Shown here: one piece after another, positions 55,612-62,736 of the stretch | How the letters are laid out: the number at the start of each line of letters is the position of its first letter | Position numbering within the stretch: the first letter of the stretch is position 1 | Source of the DNA: CAIKBL01 sp050247235 | Lineage (GTDB): Bacteria > Pseudomonadota > Gammaproteobacteria > Ga0077536 | Assembly (NCBI GenBank): GCA_050247235.1 | Contig: JBFWUN010000008.1 | Location: forward strand, 1-64,000 | Reading direction: 5' to 3' | DNA length: 64,000 nucleotides | The notes under the pieces: generated by a model | What the model was told of the DNA's origin: nothing | The model's database searches: none | Seen by the model: the letters and a program-made list of their open reading frames with translations, nothing else | Translations under genes and position numbers: made by a program

Positions 55612-55700
55612 CGAAATCGGGGACAGACCCCGATTCCGGTGAATCCGTGATCGCGACTGATTGCGGAAATCGGCGAAATCGGGGTCTGTCCCCGGTTTCG
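55612..55700. repeat. REP-like inverted repeat pair upstream of groEL
   Basis: A 27-base segment (55612-55638) is repeated in inverted orientation at 55674-55700 with only two mismatches, separated by 35 bases. Each arm has at its core GGGGACAGACCCC or its complement, itself a near-palindrome. This resembles the paired REP units mobilised by REP-associated tyrosine transposases. No transposase is present. As RNA it would form a 27-bp hairpin that ends 3 bases before the groEL Shine-Dalgarno sequence. Confidence 0.75.
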
Positions 55701-55767
55701 GGTGGACGCACGATAGCGGGAACGGGTCCGCAGCGCGTTGATCGGCCTCAACGGCGCGCAGCGCGGA

Positions 55768-57156
55768 TTACACTGCGATCGACTGCCCGTAGGCCGCCTC
55801 GACGGCACGTACCCCGCAGGCCCGGTCGAGCGCCGCGGCCAGCCCCGCCATCGCGACGGGCTCGCCGTGCACGAGCACGACCGGGGGACGACCCTCGATG
55901 TGCGCGTACCATTCGAGCAGCCCGCGCTGATCCGCGTGAGCCGACTTGCCGCCCACCGTGTGGACGGTCGCGTTGACGGCGATCGTCTCGCCCCACAGGC
56001 GGATGTGTCGCGCCCCTTCCACGAGTGCGCGTCCGAGCGTGCCCGCGGCCTGGAAACCCACGATCATCACGTGCGCCTGGCGGCGCCACGCGTTGTGCTT
56101 GAGATGATGCTTGATGCGCCCGCCAGTGCACATGCCGCTGCCGGCAATGATGATGGCCCCGCCGGTAAGCCGATTGAGCGCCATCGATTCCTCGCTCGTC
56201 CGGGTGAAGTGCACGTTCGGCAGGTGGAACGGCCGCTCCAGGGTGTCCAGCCATTCACGCGTGCGCGCATCGTGCAGGCGCGCGTGCCGCGCATACACCG
56301 CGGTCGCGTCGATCGCTAGCGGGCTGTCGAGGAAGATGCGCCAGCGTTCGAGCCCCCAGTCTTCATAGTGCTGGCCGAACACGTAGAGCAGTTCCTGTGC
56401 CCGTCCGACCGCAAACGACGGGATGAGAATGTTGCCGCCCGCCGCGCGCGCACTGGCGACGATCTCGCCCATCTCCCGCCAGGTTGCATCCCACGCGCGG
56501 TGCACCCGGTCGCCGTAAGTGCTTTCCATCACGACGAGGTCCGCATGGCGGACGAGCTCGGGATCACGCAGGATGGGTGCGCCGCGATGACCGAGGTCGC
56601 CCGTGAAGACGATCCGCCGGCTCGTGCCGGCGGCGTTCACGCGCAGTTCCACGATCGCCGAACCGAGGATGTGCCCGGCGTCGCGCAGGGTGACGTGAAT
56701 GCCGTCCAGGATCTCGGTTTCGACGCCGTACTCGATTGCGCGCAAGAGCGGCTTTAGCCGCTGCACGTCCGCGCGCGTGTACAGCGGCGCCACCGGGGAC
56801 AGGCCTTTCCGTTCGCGCTTGCGGTTCTCCCACTCGGCATCCTTTTCGTTCAGGTAGGCCGCATCCTCGAGCAGGATCCCGCAGAGGTCCGCCGTCGCAG
56901 GATGCGCATGCACGGGCCCCCGGTAGCCCTGCATCGCCAGCAGCGGCAACCGGCCGGAATGATCCAGGTGCGCATGGGTCAGCACCACGGCGTCGACATC
57001 TTCCGGCCGGAACGGAAACGGATCGCGGTTGTGCCGTTCGTGACGGGGCGTGCCCTGCACCAGTCCGCAATCCACCAGGATTCTCCGACGGCCGGTTTCG
57101 ACCAGGAAACAGGCGCCGGTGACTTCGCGCGTGGCGCCGAAAAACCGGATATTCAA
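55768..57156 (-). CDS. Beta-CASP metallo-beta-lactamase-fold RNA hydrolase
   Basis: The 462-residue protein belongs to the CPSF73/RNase J-like beta-CASP group that cleaves RNA. It has the metal motif THAHLDHSG, the DAGHILGSA segment, GDLGHRGAPIL, the beta-CASP motifs PSFAVGRAQELL and GSGMCTGGRIKHHL, and a late His in GKSAHADQRGL. The substrate is unknown; a role in RNA turnover at low oxygen would fit the context. A small predicted secreted protein gene lies 82 bases upstream and groEL 169 bases downstream on the same strand, so the three may be one operon. Confidence 0.9.
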   Translation of the reverse strand: MNIRFFGATREVTGACFLVETGRRRILVDCGLVQGTPRHERHNRDPFPFRPEDVDAVVLTHAHLDHSGRLPLLAMQGYRGPVHAHPATADLCGILLEDAAYLNEKDAEWENRKRERKGLSPVAPLYTRADVQRLKPLLRAIEYGVETEILDGIHVTLRDAGHILGSAIVELRVNAAGTSRRIVFTGDLGHRGAPILRDPELVRHADLVVMESTYGDRVHRAWDATWREMGEIVASARAAGGNILIPSFAVGRAQELLYVFGQHYEDWGLERWRIFLDSPLAIDATAVYARHARLHDARTREWLDTLERPFHLPNVHFTRTSEESMALNRLTGGAIIIAGSGMCTGGRIKHHLKHNAWRRQAHVMIVGFQAAGTLGRALVEGARHIRLWGETIAVNATVHTVGGKSAHADQRGLLEWYAHIEGRPPVVLVHGEPVAMAGLAAALDRACGVRAVEAAYGQSIAV

Positions 57157-57238
57157 ACTAAGGCTCCCCGGCAGTGCGACGGCGGGATCCTAACAGCGCG
57201 GACCAGAGATGCGAGGCGCCAGTCGCCTTTGCCGTGCG

Positions 57239-57535
57239 TCATCCGCGGACTCCGAGCACGGGGCTGACGTTGCCCGCCACGGCCCGCCCGCGCAGTGCGA
57301 TCCGGCTGCGGATGGTCGCTGCGCGCGACGTGCCCGTCATGTCGTCGTGCAGCGCGGGGAACGCGACGCCGCAGAACTGCGTGGCGCGTGCCCCGCCCGG
57401 CCATGCCGCTTCCGCCTGCGCGTCGTCCTGCGCGCCGAGCGCCGCGAGCGCCAGCAGGACGATCGACGCGCGCGAAGTCCGTGAAGGACGCGCCTGCCGG
57501 GTGACCGGTCGCGTACTCGGTACTCCGTTCTGCAT
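57239..57535 (-). CDS. Small predicted secreted protein (98 aa, unknown)
   Basis: This open frame has GGAG upstream of its ATG and GC-rich third positions like its neighbours. The product starts with a basic stretch, then a hydrophobic core (ASIVLLALAALGA) and a possible signal-peptidase site after AQA, followed by about 60 residues with one cysteine. I know no family. It lies directly downstream of an FNR-like box and would be the first gene before the metallo-hydrolase. It covers most of the 545-base stretch between the flanking clear genes; without it that stretch holds only the box. Confidence 0.38.
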   Translation of the reverse strand: MQNGVPSTRPVTRQARPSRTSRASIVLLALAALGAQDDAQAEAAWPGGARATQFCGVAFPALHDDMTGTSRAATIRSRIALRGRAVAGNVSPVLGVRG

Positions 57536-57564
57536 CGCTGGCTCCGCGGGTGACTGCAGGTACG

Positions 57565-57605
57565 TTTCTACGCCGCCGCGCGCGCCGCCGTTTGACCGCG
57601 ATCAG
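57565..57605 (-). promoter_or_regulatory. FNR-like box and -10 for the leftward hydrolase/groEL unit
   Basis: On the minus strand CTGATCGCGGTCAA (57592-57605) matches eight of ten FNR consensus positions. A -10-like TAGAAA (57565-57570) begins 28.5 bases from its centre, one base off the class II spacing. The predicted start, near 57558, lies 22 bases before the ATG of the 98-residue frame. The box also faces the histidine kinase gene at 57702 and could influence it. Confidence 0.55.
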
Positions 57606-57701
57606 AAATCGGATCGCAGCGGGCTCGATTGATCAGGGTCCGTCCGTCCCGATACAGTGCGTGCATGCACGGGGTGTCACAGGATGGCGCGGGAGGTGTA
57701 C

Positions 57702-59309
57702 ATGTCGGCCAGTGAACACCTTGGCAGGACGGGCGGACCCGAGCGCCACGACAGCCCCGTCGATCTCGGCACCGCCGCGGAAACCGCTGCGCTCGCGCGG
57801 CTCGCGACTGCGACCGAACGCCTGTGGACCGCGGACTCGCTCGAACAGGGGCTCGGCGAGATGCTCGACGCGGTGCTGTGGCTGCTCGGGGCGGACATGG
57901 GCTACGGCCAGCTCGCCGACACCCGCAGCGCCCAGCTGGAAGTGATGACCAGCCGCGGCTTCACGCCACCGACCGCGCGGATGCTCCAGGGGTGCACCGG
58001 TCCGCTCGCGGCTGTCTGCACGCCGGGACAATGGCCGCGGGAGCGCGTGGTGTGCGAGGAGATCGACTCCGACCCCGCGTTCGAGCACTGCCGCGCGTTC
58101 GCCGCCGAGGCGGGTTTCCGGAGCGCGCAATGCACCCCGCTCCTGGGGAGTGATGGCAAGCTGCTGGGCGCGCTGGCGACGTTCTGGTCATCGCCGCACC
58201 GGATGACGGATGCGGATCGTCGCCGCCTCGATCTCTACGCGCGCCAGGCCGCCGCGTATATCGAGCGCTGGCACCTGGAGCGTGAACTGCGCGTCCGCGA
58301 GGAGCTCCTGCGCGCGGTCCTCGACACGGCGGCCGATGCCATCGTATCGATCGACAGCAACGGCGTGATCACGCACGTGAACCGCGCCACCGAGCGCATG
58401 TTCGGATACACCGCGACGGACCTGCTGGGCCGCAACGTGAGCATGCTGATGCCGTCGCCGTACCGCGAAGAGCACGACCGCCACCTGTCGCGCTACCGCG
58501 CGACCCGGCAGTCCCGCATCCTGGATCGCAGCCGCGAGCTGCCGGGCTGTCGGCAGGACGGCAGCGTGTTCCCCGCGATGATCACGATCGCCGAAGTCGA
58601 TCACCTCGGGATGTTCACCGCGACGATCCGCGATCTCTCGGAACGGCGCGAACTGCAGCAACGCCTGCTCGACATCGCGGACGAGGAGCAACGCCGACTC
58701 GGCCAGGAACTGCACGACAGCGTGCAGCAGGAACTGACCGGCCTGTCGCTCTTCGCGGCCTCGCTCCACGAGCTGCTGAAGGCATCACCGGATGCCGATC
58801 ACGCGCGCCTGGAGCGGGTGCGCCAGATGACCGCGCGCCTCGAAGACGGCCTGACGGAGGTGCACCGGCAGGTGCAGGAACTCGCGCGCGGGATCATGCC
58901 GGTACAGATCGATGCGGCGGGACTGGAAGCCGCGTTGCAGGAACTCGCCGCACGGACCACCCGCGACGCCGGCGTGCCGTGCGCCTTCCACAGCGCCGGC
59001 GACGTGGCGCTCGAGAGCAACACCGAGGCGACGCACCTCTTCCGGATCGCCCAGGAAGCCGTCAACAACGCGCTGCGCCACGCGCGCGCAAACCGGATCG
59101 ACGTGGTGTTGACGGGCCGCCGAGACATCACGCTCGAAATCCGCGACGACGGTCGCGGTTTCGCGCCCGGTGCCGGCGATGCGTCGAACCGCGGTATCGG
59201 GTTGCGGACGATGGAATACCGCGCGGGCCTGCTGGGCGGTGTGCTGCGGATCGAACCGGGTCCGAAATCCGGGGTGACCGTGCGCTGCGTGGTCCCCCGG
59301 CGCGGCTGA
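57702..59309 (+). CDS. GAF-PAS sensor histidine kinase with FixL-like haem PAS domain
   Basis: The 535-residue kinase has no membrane segment. Order: GAF domain (about 30-190), PAS domain (about 203-316), HisKA_3 dimerisation domain with phosphoacceptor H338 in GQELHDSVQQEL, and an HATPase domain (AQEAVNNALRHA, DDGRGF, GIGLRTMEYRA). In the PAS domain, H258, R264 and R278 fall at the spacing of haem ligand H200, R206 and R220 of Bradyrhizobium FixL, so oxygen sensing through haem is likely. The ATG at 57702 follows GGGAGG. The partner regulator gene converges from the right, leaving 4 bases between the stops. Confidence 0.88.
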   Translation: MSASEHLGRTGGPERHDSPVDLGTAAETAALARLATATERLWTADSLEQGLGEMLDAVLWLLGADMGYGQLADTRSAQLEVMTSRGFTPPTARMLQGCTGPLAAVCTPGQWPRERVVCEEIDSDPAFEHCRAFAAEAGFRSAQCTPLLGSDGKLLGALATFWSSPHRMTDADRRRLDLYARQAAAYIERWHLERELRVREELLRAVLDTAADAIVSIDSNGVITHVNRATERMFGYTATDLLGRNVSMLMPSPYREEHDRHLSRYRATRQSRILDRSRELPGCRQDGSVFPAMITIAEVDHLGMFTATIRDLSERRELQQRLLDIADEEQRRLGQELHDSVQQELTGLSLFAASLHELLKASPDADHARLERVRQMTARLEDGLTEVHRQVQELARGIMPVQIDAAGLEAALQELAARTTRDAGVPCAFHSAGDVALESNTEATHLFRIAQEAVNNALRHARANRIDVVLTGRRDITLEIRDDGRGFAPGAGDASNRGIGLRTMEYRAGLLGGVLRIEPGPKSGVTVRCVVPRRG

Positions 59310-59313
59310 GGGC

Positions 59314-60036
59314 TCAGTCGCCGCCGGCGGAATCCCCGTTCCGGCGCGCCTCGATCTGCAGGGTCCATTGCACGGCGTACTGGACGAGCTCGGTGCCGTT
59401 GCGCAGACCGAGCTTCTGACGGATCTTCTCGCGGTGGGATTCGATCGTATGCGGGCTCAGGTGCAGCGCCGCGGCGATTTCGCGGGTGCTCCTTCCCGCA
59501 CCGATCATCGACATCACTTCCAGTTCGCGATCACTGAGTGCATCCACGCCCTGGCGGTGCGAGCGCGACCCGATTGCCTGCTGCGCGAGTCGTTGCGACA
59601 TCGCCGGGCTCAGGTACAGGTCGCCGCGCAGCACGGTGCGGATGGCTTCGAGGATTGCGCCGGACACCTCGCGCTTGTTCACGTACCCCTGCGCGCCGGC
59701 GCGCAGCGCGCGCTCGGCGTACATCGTCTCGTCGAACGCGCTGACGATCAGGATCTTCAGATCGGGCCGGCTGCCGCGGATGCGCTTGATCAGGTCGAGC
59801 CCGTGCCCGTCGTGCAACGCGAGATCGAGCACCACCAGCGTGGGTGCGGTCGCCGCGATGACGGTGCGCGCCTCCTCCACCCCCGCGGCCTGGCCGCAGA
59901 TCTCGAAGCCCGGCGCCGTCGAGATGCGCGCCGCCAGTCCCTCGCGGACCAGCGGATGGTCGTCGACGATGACGATCCGGACGGGACTTCCGTCGCGCGC
60001 GCCGCCGCCCGCGCCCTTGCTGCGCGGAGGGCTCAT
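59314..60036 (-). CDS. NarL/FixJ-family response regulator
   Basis: The 240-residue protein has a receiver domain (about 19-135) with acidic pocket VDDHP and phosphoacceptor D71 in VVLDLALHDG, and a LuxR-type helix-turn-helix (about 168-225) with LSDRELEVMSMIGAGRSTREIAAAL split by conserved residues. It most likely takes phosphate from the HisKA_3 kinase encoded convergently next to it. The ATG at 60036 gives about 18 residues before the receiver; a GTG at the receiver start is an alternative. Its targets are not known. Confidence 0.9.
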   Translation of the reverse strand: MSPPRSKGAGGGARDGSPVRIVIVDDHPLVREGLAARISTAPGFEICGQAAGVEEARTVIAATAPTLVVLDLALHDGHGLDLIKRIRGSRPDLKILIVSAFDETMYAERALRAGAQGYVNKREVSGAILEAIRTVLRGDLYLSPAMSQRLAQQAIGSRSHRQGVDALSDRELEVMSMIGAGRSTREIAAALHLSPHTIESHREKIRQKLGLRNGTELVQYAVQWTLQIEARRNGDSAGGD

Positions 60037-60073
60037 CGCGGCGCCTGCGGCGCGCCCCGGGCCGGGGGGCAGA

Positions 60074-60094
60074 GGATGGTGGAATCCACCATCC
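60074..60094. promoter_or_regulatory. 21-base perfect palindrome between the response regulator and fnr genes
   Basis: GGATGGTGGA and TCCACCATCC flank a single central A. The site is in the 166-base divergent region between the two regulator genes, where an operator is expected. It does not match the FNR consensus. Binding by the response regulator or another factor is possible but not shown. Confidence 0.5.
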
Positions 60095-60202
60095 CCGGTT
60101 GGTGGTTCCCCGGCTGGAGCGCGGCCCGCGGACTGCCGAGGATGGGCACACAGGGACGCGTCGGCCGACCGTTCCGGGACAGCACGCCGAGAAGGAATCG
60201 TG

Positions 60203-60934
60203 ATGAATACGTCAACACAGACTCGCCTCACCCAGTGCGACCACTGCCATCTCAAACCCCAGTGCCTGGCCGATCGCACACTGGAGAGCGACGCCGCGAA
60301 GGAGCTCAACCGGCTCGTGATCGGCGGGCGCGCATTGCCGCGCGGGGCGTTCCTGTACAGGGAAGGGGAACCGCGGGAGTTCTACTACTTCCTGCGCACC
60401 GGCGCCGCCAAGTCGTTCGCGGTGGACGCGAGCGGCGAAGAACATGTCTACGCGTTTCACTTCCCCACCGAGATGATCGGCGCCGCCTCGCTCGAGCAGG
60501 CACGGCACACCGAGTCCGTGGTGCTGCTGGAGCGGAGCTTCACGTGTGCGATCCCGGCCGAGCCGCTCGAGCGGCTGTGCCGTGCGAACGAGCCGCTGAT
60601 GCACAGCTTCTTCTCGAAAGTCTCCGCGTCCTTCGCGCAGGAGCGCCGGGCGCGCCTGCGCGTGGCGCGTGAACAGGTCACCGCGCGGCTCGCCGACTTC
60701 GTGCTGGACATCGCCGACCGCATGGCGACCCTGGGCCGCCGGGACGATGTGCTGACGTTGCCGATGTCCCGCTACGACATCGCGAATTTCATCGGTGTCG
60801 CCGTCGAGACCGTGAGCCGCGCGTTCCGCGAACTGCAGAATGCCGGGCTGCTGGAAGTCTCGGGCCGACAGATCACGATCCGCTCCCCGCGTGATCTCGC
60901 GCAGTACTCCGGGAAACGTGCGCGAACCGCCTAG
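60203..60934 (+). CDS. fnr: FNR-type oxygen-sensing transcriptional regulator
   Basis: The 243-residue CRP/FNR protein has the four cysteines for an oxygen-labile [4Fe-4S] cluster: C12, C15 and C21 (C-x2-C-x5-C, as in E. coli FNR) and C115 in RSFTCAIP. The cyclic-nucleotide-like beta roll follows, then the dimerisation helix and a winged helix with VETVSR (E202, S205, R206), the FNR residues that read TTGAT. The ATG at 60203 follows AAGGA. Four FNR-like boxes occur in the surrounding island, so its targets probably include the neighbours. Confidence 0.93.
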   Translation: MNTSTQTRLTQCDHCHLKPQCLADRTLESDAAKELNRLVIGGRALPRGAFLYREGEPREFYYFLRTGAAKSFAVDASGEEHVYAFHFPTEMIGAASLEQARHTESVVLLERSFTCAIPAEPLERLCRANEPLMHSFFSKVSASFAQERRARLRVAREQVTARLADFVLDIADRMATLGRRDDVLTLPMSRYDIANFIGVAVETVSRAFRELQNAGLLEVSGRQITIRSPRDLAQYSGKRARTA

Positions 60935-60952
60935 CCGACGCTGGCGCGTCGG
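60935..60952. terminator. Hairpin between convergent fnr and the unknown gene
   Basis: CCGACGC and GCGTCGG pair around TGGC in the 20-base gap between two convergent stop codons. No T-run follows on either strand, so this is only a possible bidirectional terminator. Confidence 0.4.
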
Positions 60953-60954
60953 CG

Positions 60955-61956
60955 TCACCGATCGCGCTCCCGCCGGGGCAGCAGCGGAACCACGTTGACG
61001 GCCGGCGGCGTGGCCGCCAGTCCGGCGATCAGGCCGACGACCTCGCCGAACCGGCGGCGCTGAGCGATGTCGAGCCGATAACCCCGCGGGGTTGCCGTCA
61101 GCGCGTCCGTGGCGGACAGCGCCTCGAACGCCGCCAGGCAGGTGCGCGCGAACGGCGGCGGCACGCCGGCACGTCGACGCAGCACGTCCGTCGCCGGGAT
61201 CCGGCGCCCCGCCGCGAGCTTGGCGAGCAGATCGGCGACAAACCGCTGGGCCGTCGTCAGCATGCGGGTCAGGTGGGTGCCCAGGCCTCCGCGCACCAGG
61301 TTCGCGCGCCAGGCCTCGGCGTCCACGTGGTTGAGGAAGCAGTCACCTCCGAACCGGCTTTCCGCACCGGGTCCCACCCCGACGACGTCAGCCTCGAACC
61401 AGTCCGACAGCACGCGGCTGAACTGCGCGATGGCGAGATCGTCCTCCGACAGCGCGCGCAGCGAACTCCGCTGCGTGCGCGGCGTGGCCGCTGCGACCCG
61501 CCGCTTGTCGAGCGCCAGGGTGCCCGCGACGGCGGCATACGGCACGGAGCCGTCGGACTGCGCGCCGAGGGAGCGTTCGCTTTCCGGGGTCGGCGCGCTC
61601 GCCGGTCGCCAGGACACGATGAAGCGCGGCGCCGCCCCCGTGTGGGCCACCACGCTGCCCTGCACGGCGTTGAGCGCGGCGTCACAGGCGACCGACAGCG
61701 ACCGGCCGGACGCGGGCGGCACGTAGACGAGTCCGACGATCCGCCGATCCATCGCAACGAACGCGAGCTTGCGTTCACACTCCTGCCGCAGCAGGCCGAC
61801 ATCCTCCGCCGCGTCGAGATGGCAGAGATCGAGTTCGATGATCACCGGCGAAGGGACCAGCGATTCGTTGCCGGCCTCCGCCGCGGCCCGGAAATCCAGG
61901 TTCGGGATTGGAAACCCCCGCACTTCGGGTCCGAGTACCCGCTCGATGAAGCTCAC
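60955..61956 (-). CDS. Protein of unknown function (333 aa) with FNR-like promoter
   Basis: I do not recognise this protein. It has no signal peptide or membrane segment. The N-terminal half contains IIELDLCHLDAAEDVGLLRQ and VGLVYVPPASGRSLSVACD, the middle has LDKRRVAAATPRTQRSSLRAL, and the C-terminal part (about 250-310) has a pattern like a winged helix (a helix-rich stretch followed by TPRGYRLD). Convergent with fnr and preceded by an FNR-like box with -10 at class II spacing, it probably belongs to the oxygen-controlled island. A regulatory or sensory role is only a guess. Confidence 0.75.
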   Translation of the reverse strand: MSFIERVLGPEVRGFPIPNLDFRAAAEAGNESLVPSPVIIELDLCHLDAAEDVGLLRQECERKLAFVAMDRRIVGLVYVPPASGRSLSVACDAALNAVQGSVVAHTGAAPRFIVSWRPASAPTPESERSLGAQSDGSVPYAAVAGTLALDKRRVAAATPRTQRSSLRALSEDDLAIAQFSRVLSDWFEADVVGVGPGAESRFGGDCFLNHVDAEAWRANLVRGGLGTHLTRMLTTAQRFVADLLAKLAAGRRIPATDVLRRRAGVPPPFARTCLAAFEALSATDALTATPRGYRLDIAQRRRFGEVVGLIAGLAATPPAVNVVPLLPRRERDR

Positions 61957-61981
61957 TGCTCGATGCCTCGCTTCCGCTGGA

Positions 61982-62001
61982 GGGCGGCATCCCCGCCGCC
62001 C
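61982..62001 (-). repeat. GC-rich hairpin in the leader of the unknown gene
   Basis: GGGCGGC and GCCGCCC pair around a six-base loop, between the predicted start point (about 62017) and the ATG at 61956. It may act on the mRNA leader; no further signal is seen. Confidence 0.35.
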
Positions 62002-62023
62002 TGCACCACGCTGGTGTCGCGAA

Positions 62024-62065
62024 ATCCTAGGCGAACGGGTACGGGCGCAAGCTGATGCCGATCAT
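62024..62065 (-). promoter_or_regulatory. FNR-like box and -10 upstream of the unknown gene
   Basis: On the minus strand ATGATCGGCATCAG (62052-62065) matches eight of ten FNR consensus positions. Its centre is 29.5 bases before the first base of TAGGAT (62024-62029), a four-of-six -10 match. The geometry equals that of the acsA and PRPP synthetase promoters. Confidence 0.55.
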
Positions 62066-62121
62066 TTTCGCGGCGAGCCCGCATCACGTACTCCGCCAGT
62101 GCACGGGTTCCGCTCCCGGAT

Positions 62122-62127
62122 TAGAAT
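62122..62127 (+). promoter_or_regulatory. Possible -10 element of the cupin gene
   Basis: TAGAAT matches five of six -10 positions and would place the start point about 22 bases before the cupin ATG. No good -35 is seen. Confidence 0.35.
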
Positions 62128-62155
62128 CACGGCTCGTTCCAGCGGAGACCCCCCC

Positions 62156-62632
62156 ATGAGCGTCACCTCCCTTCCCGCCACCGCGCCGACCGGCTACGGC
62201 ACCGGCCCCATCGCCTGGCAGCACATCACGGGTTCGCCCCGGTTCGATTACCCGATCGACTACTGGGTGGCGGTGCTCGGCGTGCACAAGGACGGTCGAC
62301 GCATCGATTTCCTCAGCAAGTGGGCACCGGACGCGTACTGCCACTATCACCGGCATCTCGGGCCGACCACCGTGCTGGTGCTGGAAGGCGAGCATCACGT
62401 GGTGGAAACCACGCCGACCGAGACAGTGCACAAGATCCGCAAGCCGGGGCATTTCGCGCGCAACGCCGGCGGCGAGACGCACATGGAGTACGGCGGTGCA
62501 GAGGGCTGCGTGGCCCTGTTCAGCTGCGAGGCGGTGGAGGGCGGACGCCTGTTCGACGTGCTCGACCCCACCGGCCGGGTGCTCGTGACGGCGACGATCG
62601 ACGACTTCCTGAGCGGCCGCATCAAGGGCTGA
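62156..62632 (+). CDS. Cupin-domain protein (ChrR/acetylacetonase-like)
   Basis: The 158-residue protein is a single cupin. The metal-binding motif YCHYHRHLGPTTVLVLEGEH (about residues 61-80) supplies histidines and a glutamate, and the second cupin motif is in HMEYGGAEGCVALF. Members of this group include ChrR-type cupins and small dioxygenases; which one this is cannot be told from sequence alone. The ATG at 62156 follows GGAG. It reads toward the thiolase-like gene, 104 bases away. Confidence 0.75.
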   Translation: MSVTSLPATAPTGYGTGPIAWQHITGSPRFDYPIDYWVAVLGVHKDGRRIDFLSKWAPDAYCHYHRHLGPTTVLVLEGEHHVVETTPTETVHKIRKPGHFARNAGGETHMEYGGAEGCVALFSCEAVEGGRLFDVLDPTGRVLVTATIDDFLSGRIKG

Positions 62633-62736
62633 ACACGCCTGCTCCCGCCGGGCGATGACCTCACCGTCCCCCGGCCTCGCGCTGCGGCGTCCCGTGCCGG
62701 CGCCGCGCAATTCCTGAACCCGATCCGAGTCAACGC

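Noticed and set aside
55639..55673. A fifth FNR box between the REP arms before groEL
   Set aside because: GTGATCGCGACTGA keeps only one half-site and has no well-placed -10.
57174..57632. A 152-codon plus-strand frame between the hydrolase and kinase genes
   Set aside because: No ribosome-binding site or domain; the opposite-strand 98-codon frame has better start signals.
61769..62155. Upstream extension of the cupin protein
   Set aside because: The extra 129 codons run antisense through the unknown gene and its promoter; the ATG at 62156 has a ribosome-binding site and gives a normal cupin.
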